Assembly (NCBI GenBank): GCA_015066905.1
Contig: SVNN01000004.1
Span: 1 to 35,836 of the forward strand
DNA from: Ruminococcus sp.
GTDB lineage: Bacteria; Bacillota; Clostridia; Oscillospirales; Ruminococcaceae
Reading direction: 5' to 3'
Length of the DNA: 35,836 nt
The first letter of the stretch is position 1, and each line of letters begins with the position of its first letter. The notes beneath the pieces were generated by a model. It had not been told where the DNA came from, did no database searches, and saw only the letters and a list, made by a program, of their open reading frames with translations. The translations under genes were made by a program, and so were the position numbers. Below are positions 27,739 to 35,836 of this stretch, one piece after another.

Positions 27739-29241
27739 ATGAACCGACTCAAAAAAATTGCAGCGGCGTTTTTATCGCTCTGCTGTCTGCTTTCCTTTTC
27801 CGCCTGCGGCAAAGGAACTGCGGATGTGATGACGATCAACGGTCACACCATCCGTGCAGGCATATACATCTACTACTGCATCGACGCATATTACGACGCG
27901 ATTGCAGTGCTTTCTGATCAGGGTGTGGATTTTAATTCAGCAAAAACCAATGATGAAATCCGCGAGCTGGTGGAGGATGTACAGATCGACGCTGTTTCTT
28001 CGGAAGAGTGGATCCAGAACAAGGCGACCGAATACTGCCTGCAGTATGTTGCAGTGCTGGAGGAATTTGACCGCCTGAAGCTGGAGCTGACCGAGGATGA
28101 GCAGGCGGAGATTGAAACCTACCGCGATTCCAACTGGGCTACGCTGGGCGAGTTCTATACCGAATATGGTATCGGCGAGCAGAGCGTGGAAGATGTGCTG
28201 GAATTTGAACAGAAGAAGACCAAGGTATATCAGCACTACTACGGCAATGACGGTGAAAAGGGCGTTACCGAAGAGGAGCTGCGCGACTACTACATTGAGA
28301 ACAATGCCCGCGTGAAGTATGTCAAGATGTCTCTGACTGACGGCGCCGGCAACCTGCTCAAGGCAGACGGTAAGAAAAAGATGATGGATATGGCTGAGGA
28401 TTTCCTCGCACGCTTGGAGGCTGCTGAGGACGAAGCAGCTATGCTCGAAGAATTCGACTACGTCATCGAGGATTATAAAAACTACGCGACTTCTCTTTCT
28501 GCGGCAGCTGTTACCACAACCGACGCAGAGGGAAATACGGTAACTACCGCAACCACCACTACAACCGCGCGTACCAAGAAAAGCACGACCACCACGGCAG
28601 CAACGACCACAACAACTGCTGCTGCAACTTCGGACAGCGTTTCCGGTGACAGCTCTGCGGAAACCACCACGACCGAATCTGCAGCAAAGACAACAACCAC
28701 GACTACAACTACAACAACCACAACTACGGCGGCAGGCACCACCACAAGCGGTGCGTCTGAAACCGGTAAAAACAGCACCACAACATCTGCAACGACCACA
28801 AATCCGTATGCAAACGAGACGATCATCGCGAAGATGACCACCACCGAGGCAACGGAAAAGCCGGAGAATAATGCTGACGAGAGCGAAACGGCTGCAACGA
28901 CGACGACTGTCAGCTATACCCCGTCGGAAAAGACCTATAACTTCATCTTTAACGATGCTGAGCTCGGCAAGCCTGAGATTATCGAGGAGGACGAGAACTA
29001 CTACATCGTTGTTCGTCTGGATATTGAGGATCGTATGAATGAGGACGATCTCTGGACAGAGAGCAGGATGGAATCCGTTCGCAGCACGCTTTACAGCGAG
29101 GATTTTGAAGCGATGGTCGAGGACTGGGCGAAGAATTATTCGGAAGAACGCAATGAGCGCGCATACAAGCGTTATGATCCGTTTGAGCTGGATCTGATGG
29201 CATATACCGAGGCGCTTTACGGCAGCTACTACGGCTATTGA
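27739..29241 (+). CDS. Lipoprotein, parvulin/PrsA-SurA-like foldase candidate with large internal Thr-rich insert
   Basis: Lipobox FSAC after a hydrophobic signal; helical SurA/PrsA-like N-domain, then RVKYVKMSL…KKKMMDMAEDFLARLEA, ~140-residue Thr-rich stretch, then NFIFNDAELGKPEIIEEDENYYIVVRLDI. Confidence 0.65.
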   Translation: MNRLKKIAAAFLSLCCLLSFSACGKGTADVMTINGHTIRAGIYIYYCIDAYYDAIAVLSDQGVDFNSAKTNDEIRELVEDVQIDAVSSEEWIQNKATEYCLQYVAVLEEFDRLKLELTEDEQAEIETYRDSNWATLGEFYTEYGIGEQSVEDVLEFEQKKTKVYQHYYGNDGEKGVTEEELRDYYIENNARVKYVKMSLTDGAGNLLKADGKKKMMDMAEDFLARLEAAEDEAAMLEEFDYVIEDYKNYATSLSAAAVTTTDAEGNTVTTATTTTTARTKKSTTTTAATTTTTAAATSDSVSGDSSAETTTTESAAKTTTTTTTTTTTTTAAGTTTSGASETGKNSTTTSATTTNPYANETIIAKMTTTEATEKPENNADESETAATTTTVSYTPSEKTYNFIFNDAELGKPEIIEEDENYYIVVRLDIEDRMNEDDLWTESRMESVRSTLYSEDFEAMVEDWAKNYSEERNERAYKRYDPFELDLMAYTEALYGSYYGY

Positions 29242-29255
29242 TGCAGTGAATCCTG

Positions 29256-29303
29256 AAGCGGGGAGGGAAAAACGGAGAAATCCGCGTTCCTTTCCCGCTT
29301 TTG
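29256..29303 (+). terminator. Terminator after the lipoprotein gene
   Basis: AAGCGGGGAGGGAA…TTCCTTTCCCGCTTTT stem with G·U pairs and inner CGGA-GAAA-TCCG. Confidence 0.7.
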
Positions 29304-29324
29304 TATATCTTGAAAGGAGTATGA

Positions 29325-29990
29325 ATGATGTCTGTGAAGGAAATTACAAACAAGCAGATGCGCCGCGTGGGCGCGGCACTGGAGCGCAACCGCATTGCGG
29401 TGCATTATGCAGAAACCAAAGCAGAGGTTCCGAAGATCGTGGAGGGACTGCTTGCAGAGGGCATGAAGATTGCGTCGGGCGGTTCGATGAGCCTTGCGGA
29501 ATGCGGCGTGATGGATCTGCTCAAAAGCGGAAAATATCACTATCTGGATCGTTCTGCCTGTCCGCCGGATCAGGTCAAGGCACTTTACCGCGAGGCGTTT
29601 ACTGCGGACGCATATCTTTGCAGCGCAAACGCTGTGACTGAAAACGGCGAGATCTACAACGTGGACGGCAACAGCAACCGCGTTGCAGCGATCTGCTACG
29701 GCCCTGACCGCGTGATTCTGGTCGTTGGCTGCAACAAGCTGGTGCGGAATATGGATGAGGCGGTCGCACGCGTCCGTCAGATTGCTGCACCTGCAAACAC
29801 GGTACGTCTGGATCTGAACGCCGGCTGCCGCGAGAGCGGAAGATGCGTCGCACTTGCAAAGGACAACGCACAGATCGGCGCAGGCTGCTACTGCGAGAAC
29901 CGGATCTGTTGTAATTATGTTGTCACATCCTATCAGCGCTTTCCCGGACGGATCCAGGTGATTCTGGTCGGCGAGCCGCTTGGATATTAA
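29325..29990 (+). CDS. LUD domain protein (LutC/YkgG-like)
   Basis: GMKIASGGSMSLAECGVMDLL, YLCSANAVTENGEIYNVDGNSNRVAAICYGPDRVILVVGCNKLV. Confidence 0.9.
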   Translation: MMSVKEITNKQMRRVGAALERNRIAVHYAETKAEVPKIVEGLLAEGMKIASGGSMSLAECGVMDLLKSGKYHYLDRSACPPDQVKALYREAFTADAYLCSANAVTENGEIYNVDGNSNRVAAICYGPDRVILVVGCNKLVRNMDEAVARVRQIAAPANTVRLDLNAGCRESGRCVALAKDNAQIGAGCYCENRICCNYVVTSYQRFPGRIQVILVGEPLGY

Positions 29991-30024
29991 TCTGCATAAA
30001 TTTGGGGAAATATAAAAAAATAGC

Positions 30025-30053
30025 TTTACGAAAATAAAATAATATGGTATACT
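30025..30053 (+). promoter_or_regulatory. Sigma-A type promoter upstream of the lacI-family gene
   Basis: TTTACG - 17 bp - TATACT. Confidence 0.55.
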
Positions 30054-30138
30054 TTAAGTAACTGCCAAGAAAAACAGGATTTTAGCCAAAACGGCGGAAA
30101 TCAGACAGAAATGGTGGAGAAACGGGAGGGAACCTTCG

Positions 30139-31176
30139 ATGAAATATGGCGTAAAAATGGCTGACATTGCAAAGGAGTTCAATGTCAGCATTGTGACCGT
30201 ATCCAATGCGTTAAGCGGCCGCGGGGGTGTGAGTGCCGCACTGACGCAGGCGATCACAAAACGGGCGGCGGAGCTGGGATATCGTCCGTCTGTGCCGAGA
30301 AAACCGCGCAAGCGCGCGATGCAGGAAAAGAACGAAACACCGCGTTATGTGGTCGGCGTTCTGACCTCGGAGATCTTTGGGGGAGATAAAGGCACGTTTT
30401 ATTATGAGCTGATCCAGCGGCTTACACGGACACTGAAGTCTATGCCGATGCGCGTGGTGCATGAAACGATCTCGCTGCACGCAGAGAGCGAGGGACTGAT
30501 TCCTGCGTCGGTTTCGGAAAAATCTGTGGACGCAGTAATCATTGTCGGACAGGTGCGTCCGAACTACATCAAAATGCTGATTCGTCTGCCGATTCCTGTG
30601 GTGTTCCTGGACTTCTACGACGAGCACTGCGATATCGACAGTATCGTATCTGACAGCTACTACGGCGGCTATCTCCTCACCGATTATCTCATCGGACTGG
30701 GACACAAGGAGATCGGCTTTGTCGGCACAGTTATGGCGACGAGCAGTATTCACGACCGGTTTATGGGCTATGTCAAGGCACTTATGTCGCACGGACTGCA
30801 ATATGAGGAGAAGTGGACGATTCCCGACCGTGAGGGCACTGCGCTTCTGAAACTGCAGCTGGATCTGCCGGAGGAGCTTCCTACGGCATTCGTCTGCAAC
30901 TGTGATGAAACCGCGTCGCGCCTGATTGCAACGCTCAAGGCGATGGGCAAGCGCGTGCCGGAGGATATTTCGGTTGTGGGATATGACAACTATATGGTTT
31001 CGGATATGTGCGTACCGTCCATCACAACGGTCGAGGTGAATCTGGAACTGATGGCGACTGCGGCGGCGGATATTGTCCGCAAAAAGCTGGAAACACCGAA
31101 TTACAGCGAGGGCAAGCGTATGATCCCGGCAAAGCTGATTCAGAAAAATTCAGCAGCAGCGCCGAGAACCAAGTAA
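30139..31176 (+). CDS. LacI family transcriptional regulator
   Basis: MADIAKEFNVSIVTVSNALSGRGGVSAALTQAITKRAAELGYRPS HTH; periplasmic-binding-like effector domain. Confidence 0.94.
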   Translation: MKYGVKMADIAKEFNVSIVTVSNALSGRGGVSAALTQAITKRAAELGYRPSVPRKPRKRAMQEKNETPRYVVGVLTSEIFGGDKGTFYYELIQRLTRTLKSMPMRVVHETISLHAESEGLIPASVSEKSVDAVIIVGQVRPNYIKMLIRLPIPVVFLDFYDEHCDIDSIVSDSYYGGYLLTDYLIGLGHKEIGFVGTVMATSSIHDRFMGYVKALMSHGLQYEEKWTIPDREGTALLKLQLDLPEELPTAFVCNCDETASRLIATLKAMGKRVPEDISVVGYDNYMVSDMCVPSITTVEVNLELMATAAADIVRKKLETPNYSEGKRMIPAKLIQKNSAAAPRTK

Positions 31177-31195
31177 ATATACAGAGGGAAAACAA

Positions 31196-32572
31196 ATGAT
31201 GGAAACCTTGCGACGGGGCGCGCAGCGGATCCGCACAGCGGTGGAGAAGATGCCGCCGACCCGTATGATCCTTCTTAGCTTCGGGATTATTATTCTGATC
31301 GGAACCCTGCTTCTGATGCTGCCGGTCGCGACGCGCGACGGAAACGGTGCGCCGCTTGAAACGGCATTCTTCACCGCAACCTCGGCAACCTGTGTGACAG
31401 GACTTGTGATCGAAGACACCTACACCTACTGGACGCTGTTCGGACAGCTGGTTCTGCTTGTGATGATCCAGCTCGGCGGACTCGGATTCATGTCGGTGAT
31501 GATCTTTGCGCTGACGTTTACCAAGAAGAAGATCGGTCTTCGTCAGCGTGTGACGCTGCAGGAAGCAGTCGGCGCGCCGCAGGTCGGCGGAATCGTGCGT
31601 ATGGCGCGGTTTATTCTGATCGGTGCATTGGCGGTGGAGGCGGTTGGCGCAGTGGCACTGTCGTTTTTTTTCTGTCCGCGTGCCGGAATCGGGAGAGGTA
31701 TTTATTTCGCAGTTTTCCACAGTGTTTCCGCGTTTTGCAATGCGGGAATTGATCTGATGGGATATTTCTCGCCCGGTTCATCCCTGGCGACGGCGGGAAC
31801 CAATCCGTTGCTCAACTGGACGATGATTACGCTGATCCTGATCAGCGCACTCGGCTTTTTTGTCTGGGCAGATCTGATCGAAAACGGGCTGAAGTGGAAG
31901 AAATATCGACTGCACACAAAGCTTGTGCTTGTCACAACGCTCATTCTCTTTCTGGGCGGATCGCTGGGCGTTTTTCTGTTGGAGCTGGGCGGTACTGCGA
32001 TGCATGATGCGTCGCTGCCCGAAAAGCTCCAGTACGCAGTGTTCCAGTCTGTGACCTGTCGTACAGCAGGATTTGCAACGCTGGATCTGACTACACTGCG
32101 TGAATCGACGCAGGGACTGATGATCATTCTGATGCTGATCGGCGGTTCGTCCGGCTCGACTGCGGGCGGTATGAAAACAACGACGGTTGCTGTGCTGCTT
32201 CTGAGCGTACTCGCGGTATTCCGCAAGCGGAAATCGGTTGAGTGCTTTGGGCGGCGGATGGATGAGGATCTCATTCACAACGCCTGCTGTGTGCTGATGC
32301 TCTATCTGACGCTGATGACCACAGCGGCGATTGCAATTTCTGCAATTGACGCAATTCCGCTGGTGGATGCAATGTTTGAAGCAAGCTCAGCTGTTGCGAC
32401 GGTCGGACTTTCCCTGAACCGCACTGCGGAGCTGGGGACGATTTCACACCTGATCCTTGCAGCGCTGATGTTCATCGGACGCGTCGGCGGAATCACGATC
32501 CTGCTTTCGTTCAATGCGCGCGCAGGTGCGCCGAATTCACAGTATCCCGCAGAGCGGATCACAATCGGATAA
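31196..32572 (+). CDS. ktrB: TrkH/KtrB-family potassium uptake membrane subunit
   Basis: TSATCVTGL, SVSAFCNAGIDL, QSVTCRTAGFATLDL, GGSSGSTAGGMKTTT, ASSAVATVGLSL selectivity-filter repeats. Confidence 0.92.
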   Translation: MMETLRRGAQRIRTAVEKMPPTRMILLSFGIIILIGTLLLMLPVATRDGNGAPLETAFFTATSATCVTGLVIEDTYTYWTLFGQLVLLVMIQLGGLGFMSVMIFALTFTKKKIGLRQRVTLQEAVGAPQVGGIVRMARFILIGALAVEAVGAVALSFFFCPRAGIGRGIYFAVFHSVSAFCNAGIDLMGYFSPGSSLATAGTNPLLNWTMITLILISALGFFVWADLIENGLKWKKYRLHTKLVLVTTLILFLGGSLGVFLLELGGTAMHDASLPEKLQYAVFQSVTCRTAGFATLDLTTLRESTQGLMIILMLIGGSSGSTAGGMKTTTVAVLLLSVLAVFRKRKSVECFGRRMDEDLIHNACCVLMLYLTLMTTAAIAISAIDAIPLVDAMFEASSAVATVGLSLNRTAELGTISHLILAALMFIGRVGGITILLSFNARAGAPNSQYPAERITIG

Positions 32573-32591
32573 TAGAGAAGGAGAAACGGAT

Positions 32592-33236
32592 ATGCGTTCT
32601 TTTTTAATCATCGGCCTCGGACGCTTTGGCCGTATTATGGCTGCGAAGCTGGAGGAACAGGGCAACGAGGTGCTGGCGATTGATATCAACGAGGAGCGCG
32701 TGAACGACGCGCTGCAATATGTGTCGAACGCGCAGATCGGTGACACGACAAATCAGACTTTCATCGAATCGCTGGGCGTCGGAAACTTTGATGTCTGTGT
32801 GGTTGCAATCGGGGATGATTTCCAGGGCTCGCTTGAAACAACGGCATTGCTCAAGGAATATGGTGCGCCCTATGTGGTTGCACGCGCGACCAGAGATGTA
32901 CACAAGAAGTTTTTAGGTCTTGCAGGTGCGGATGAGGTGGTCTATTCCGAGCGCGAAACGGCGGAGCGGCTTGCGGTCTGCCACGGCTCTGACAAGGTGT
33001 TCGACTATATGCAGCTCAGCGACGGCTATGCGATTTTTGAGATTGCGATGCCGGATGCCTGGGAAGGAAAGACGATTATTGATCTGGCGGTGCGTCAGAA
33101 ATATGGCGTGTCGATTCTTGCGATCCGCGAGAACGGTCACCTGAACACGCTGCCGTCTCCGGATCATGTATTTGCTGAGAACGAAACACTGATGATTCTG
33201 GGGCATGAACAGGATGTAAAAAAGCTGATCCGATAA
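32592..33236 (+). CDS. ktrA: TrkA/KtrA-family potassium uptake regulatory subunit (RCK)
   Basis: FLIIGLGRFGRIMAAKLEEQGNEVLAID RCK-N Rossmann motif; C-terminal RCK-C. Confidence 0.92.
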   Translation: MRSFLIIGLGRFGRIMAAKLEEQGNEVLAIDINEERVNDALQYVSNAQIGDTTNQTFIESLGVGNFDVCVVAIGDDFQGSLETTALLKEYGAPYVVARATRDVHKKFLGLAGADEVVYSERETAERLAVCHGSDKVFDYMQLSDGYAIFEIAMPDAWEGKTIIDLAVRQKYGVSILAIRENGHLNTLPSPDHVFAENETLMILGHEQDVKKLIR

Positions 33237-33266
33237 ATTACGGAGGAAAGCAAAAGGGGGCAGGAT

Positions 33267-33713
33267 ATGGAGATGAATTATGACGCGCTCGAGGTCGAGT
33301 GGGTCACGGTGCTGGATCAGTTTACGAAGTTGACCGCCAAGCACAGGGTCTCTGCTATTCCGCGACCGGAATTCATGCTGCTTCACCTGATTGCAAAATC
33401 AAAGAGCGGCGCGGTGAAAATATCGGATCTTGCACTGGAGCTCGGTGTGACAGTGCCTGCTGTATCCAAGCTTCTGAAGCTGCTGGAGAGCAAGCGGGCA
33501 ATCGGACGCGTCAACGACCTGACCGACCGCAGAATCACCTATATCGCGCTGACAGGCGTTGGCAGACAGCTGTATGACAACGCACTGCAGGAGATGCGTA
33601 CCACGGGACTCAGCGTGATGGAACGGGTCGGAGAACAGGAATTCCGCCATTTCCTTGAGGAGGCACAGCGGATTTATGCCGCCTTTGAGGAAGTGCTGAG
33701 CGAAGAAGAATAA
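33267..33713 (+). CDS. MarR family transcriptional regulator
   Basis: Winged-helix ISDLALELGVTVPAVSKLLKLLESKRAIGRVNDLTDRRITYIALTGVG. Confidence 0.9.
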   Translation: MEMNYDALEVEWVTVLDQFTKLTAKHRVSAIPRPEFMLLHLIAKSKSGAVKISDLALELGVTVPAVSKLLKLLESKRAIGRVNDLTDRRITYIALTGVGRQLYDNALQEMRTTGLSVMERVGEQEFRHFLEEAQRIYAAFEEVLSEEE

Positions 33714-33743
33714 TACTATATGACACAAGGAGATTTTATCAAC

Positions 33744-34655
33744 ATGAACGGAACAAATGGATTTCAGAATGCGAACAGCAAACAGGCGAATAATGCAGAT
33801 CTCGGTCCGATGATCAAGAAGATGGTGATTGCCGCTGTGGTGATCGCTGCGGTTCTGATCGTCGCGCTGAACGCGTTTGTCATCGTCCCTGCCGGCAGTA
33901 CGGGCGTTGTGATCACCCTTGGTAAGGTGTCCGACAACGTATATCAGGAGGGTCTGCACTTCAAGGCGCCCTTTGTGCAGGATGTGGAGATCATGTCCAA
34001 CAAGATTCAGGTCTATGAGAGTGGCTCCAGCGCGGTTTCCAAGGACCTTCAGACCGTGAGCAGCACGATTGCGGTCAACTATCGCATCGGACTGGATTCC
34101 AGCGCGTCGATCTACAAGAATATCGGCAGAGAGTATGAGAGCATCGTTCTGATGCCGGCAGTGCAGGAGAGCGTGAAATCGGTTACCGCGCGCTATACCG
34201 CAGAACAGATGATCACCGAGCGCGGTCAGGTCGGTGAGGAGATCAAGGCGATGCTGGAAACCAAGGTAAGCGAGTACGGCATCTTCATCGAGAAATTCAA
34301 TATTGTCAACTTTGATTTTTCTGAGGAATTCAATGCGGCAATTGAGGCAAAGCAGGTTGCCGAGCAGAATCTGCTCAAGACCCAGACCGAACAGGAACAG
34401 GCGATCGTGATTGCAAAGGCTGAGGCAGAAAAGAAGGTCATTGCCGCTGAGGCAGAGGCGAACGCAATTCTCGCGAAGGCAGAAGCACAGGCGACTGCGA
34501 ACGAGGAGATTACCAAGTCGCTCTCTGAGCTGCTGCTGCAGTATCAGATGATTGAAAACTGGGATGGCGAGCTGCCGAAGGTGACGGACGGAAATCCGTT
34601 CATCAGCTTTGATCTGGAAGATCTGGAGGGATCTTCTGCGACAGCAGGCGAATGA
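33744..34655 (+). CDS. SPFH/prohibitin-family membrane protein
   Basis: N-terminal TM; NAFVIVPAGSTGVVITLGKVSDNVYQEGLHFKAPFVQDVEIM; Ala/Glu-rich coiled coil. Confidence 0.9.
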   Translation: MNGTNGFQNANSKQANNADLGPMIKKMVIAAVVIAAVLIVALNAFVIVPAGSTGVVITLGKVSDNVYQEGLHFKAPFVQDVEIMSNKIQVYESGSSAVSKDLQTVSSTIAVNYRIGLDSSASIYKNIGREYESIVLMPAVQESVKSVTARYTAEQMITERGQVGEEIKAMLETKVSEYGIFIEKFNIVNFDFSEEFNAAIEAKQVAEQNLLKTQTEQEQAIVIAKAEAEKKVIAAEAEANAILAKAEAQATANEEITKSLSELLLQYQMIENWDGELPKVTDGNPFISFDLEDLEGSSATAGE

Positions 34656-34679
34656 GAATATAATCAGATAGTTCATATG

Positions 34680-34717
34680 GCACCGGAACGGCAGATACGT
34701 CGTTCCGGTGCTTTTTT
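34680..34717 (+). terminator. Terminator after the SPFH gene
   Basis: GCACCGGAACG-N10-CGTTCCGGTGC-TTTTTT. Confidence 0.88.
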
Positions 34718-34722
34718 GTGCG

Positions 34723-34751
34723 GTATATCGGGCGAATTTGGCGCATATAGT
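34723..34751 (+). promoter_or_regulatory. Candidate SigE-type promoter for spoIIID
   Basis: GTATATC - 14 bp - CATATAGT, close to the SigE consensus KMATATT-N13/14-CATACAMT. Confidence 0.4.
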
Positions 34752-34788
34752 TAGATATCAGGCGAAACAGAATGGGAGTGAGGAAATT

Positions 34789-35049
34789 TTGAAAGGTCAG
34801 CCGAACGACAGAGCCATTCGCCTCGGCGAGTATATCCTGGAGCATAAAGCAACGGTGCGCGCCACCGCCAAGCAGTTCGGGATATCAAAATCTACCGTAC
34901 ATAAGGACGTGAGCGAGCGCCTCCCTTTGATCCAGCCGCAGCTGTATCCGCTTGTCAAGGCGGTGCTGGAGCAGAACAAGCAGGAGCGCCATATCCGCGG
35001 CGGACTGGCAACGCGGGAGAAATATGCACGGATGAATCATAAAAAATAA
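34789..35049 (+). CDS. spoIIID: Sporulation transcriptional regulator SpoIIID
   Basis: RAIRLGEYILEHKATVRATAKQFGISKSTVHKDVSERLPLIQPQL…RHIRGGLATREKY matches SpoIIID; TTG start with GGGAGTGAGG RBS; the ORF-track GTG at 34708 lies in the preceding terminator. Confidence 0.9.
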   Translation: MKGQPNDRAIRLGEYILEHKATVRATAKQFGISKSTVHKDVSERLPLIQPQLYPLVKAVLEQNKQERHIRGGLATREKYARMNHKK

Positions 35050-35093
35050 GGACGGGGCGGCACTCGACGCCGCCTGTATTGTGTGATATAATG

Positions 35094-35132
35094 AAACAGC
35101 CCGAGACGTTTTTTCGACGTTTCGGGCTGTTT
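35094..35132. terminator. Inverted-repeat terminator downstream of spoIIID
   Basis: AAACAGCCCGAGACGT…ACGTTTCGGGCTGTTT. Confidence 0.75.
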
Positions 35133-35207
35133 GGCATATAATTTTGCCTCTGATTTCAACGTTTTGATTCCCTCGGGCGTTTTATATACAGAAAGGGCGG
35201 TGAGAGC

Positions 35208-35711
35208 ATGGAGGAACAATATGATGCGGAATATGTGCGCGCGGTATATGAACGGCACGTGGATGATGTGTTCCGGATCTGCTTTTCCTATCTGCAGAAC
35301 GTGCATGACTGCGAGGATGCGGTTTCAGCGGTGTTTATCAAGCTGCTGAAATATCAGCCGCAGTTCTTTTCCGAGGAGCAGGAGCGCGCCTGGCTGATCG
35401 TGACGGCGTGCAATCACTGCAAGAGCCTGCTGCGGTTTTCTTTGCGGCATCCCAAGGTGGACATCAGTTCCCTGCCCGAGCAGGAATACTGGGAGGACAC
35501 GGAGCATTCCGATCTGCTGAAGCTGGTGCTGTCTTTGCCGGAAAAGCACAGAACCGTGGTGTATCTGCACTTTTTCATGGGCTATTCGCTCGCGGAGATT
35601 GCGAAGATGATGAAGGTGAATGAATCCACCGTGCGTTCCAGGCTGTTTCACGGGAAAAAGAAGCTTTTAAAGATGATGGGAGGAAACGAATATGAAAAAG
35701 CAGTACAATGA
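35208..35711 (+). CDS. RNA polymerase sigma-70 family (ECF-like) sigma factor
   Basis: Region 2 VFRICFSYLQNVHDCEDAVSAVFIKLL; region 4 LPEKHRTVVYLHFFMGYSLAEIAKMMKVNESTVRSRLFHGKKKL. Confidence 0.9.
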   Translation: MEEQYDAEYVRAVYERHVDDVFRICFSYLQNVHDCEDAVSAVFIKLLKYQPQFFSEEQERAWLIVTACNHCKSLLRFSLRHPKVDISSLPEQEYWEDTEHSDLLKLVLSLPEKHRTVVYLHFFMGYSLAEIAKMMKVNESTVRSRLFHGKKKLLKMMGGNEYEKAVQ

Positions 35712-35836
35712 ACTGATCCAGCACATCCACCCGACGCAGGAGCAGCGGGAGCGGATGCTTGACGCGGTACTGGATGAGCGGACAAGCACGGCAAAGCCGC
35801 GCAGACGGATTCTGCCGTATGGCATTGCGGCAGCGG
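35692..35836 (+). CDS. N-terminal fragment of a gene coupled to the sigma factor (candidate anti-sigma), truncated by window end
   Basis: ATG at 35692 overlaps the sigma gene; GGGAGGAAACG RBS; MKKQYNELIQHIHPTQEQRERMLDAVLDERTST…. Confidence 0.6.
   Translation, partial: MKKQYNELIQHIHPTQEQRERMLDAVLDERTSTAKPRRRILPYGIAAA

Noticed and set aside
28482-28844. 120-aa minus-strand Val-rich ORF, apparently membrane-like
   Set aside because: Reverse translation of Thr codons (ACN to VVV) in the Thr-rich insert.
33399-34676. 425-aa minus-strand ORF over MarR/SPFH genes
   Set aside because: Antisense shadow across two well-supported plus-strand genes.
34708-34788. Upstream GTG extension of spoIIID in the ORF track
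   Set aside because: The GTG lies inside the preceding terminator stem; homology to SpoIIID and an RBS support the TTG at 34789.

Overview
The window looks like a chromosomal segment from a Ruminococcus-like (Oscillospiraceae) Firmicute; this lineage call is inference from gene content and composition. It opens with a 1,392-codon scaffoldin: signal peptide, seven cohesin-like modules, Thr-rich linkers, a probable X-module and a C-terminal dockerin. A possible dockerin tail of another CDS lies just upstream. The rest is mostly housekeeping or accessory: VanY/M15 carboxypeptidase, zinc-ribbon protein, MscL with a Pro/Ala/Gln-rich N-terminal extension, SigG, AI-2E family transporter, NadA, P-loop ATPase, GNAT, PduL and PncB. 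A compact polyamine gene run follows (mtnN, speD, speA-like, speE, speB, carboxy(nor)spermidine dehydrogenase and decarboxylase), ending in a strongly degenerate ABC-ATPase-like protein. After it come an M16 peptidase pair, Lgt, FolD, an SDR, a parvulin-like lipoprotein apparently split by a Thr-rich insert, a LUD protein, LacI regulator, KtrB/KtrA-like K+ uptake, MarR, an SPFH protein, SpoIIID, and an ECF sigma factor with a truncated downstream gene. I recognised no rRNA, tRNA, CRISPR array or transposon. The best leads are: (i) the polyamine run carrying both the SpeD/SpeE and CASDH/CASDC routes plus a terminal pseudo-ABC protein; (ii) a strong hairpin abutting the scaffoldin RBS; (iii) the split parvulin-like lipoprotein; (iv) tandem homogenised cohesins and Thr-rich tails shared by neighbouring surface proteins. 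All family calls were made by eye; no database search was run.
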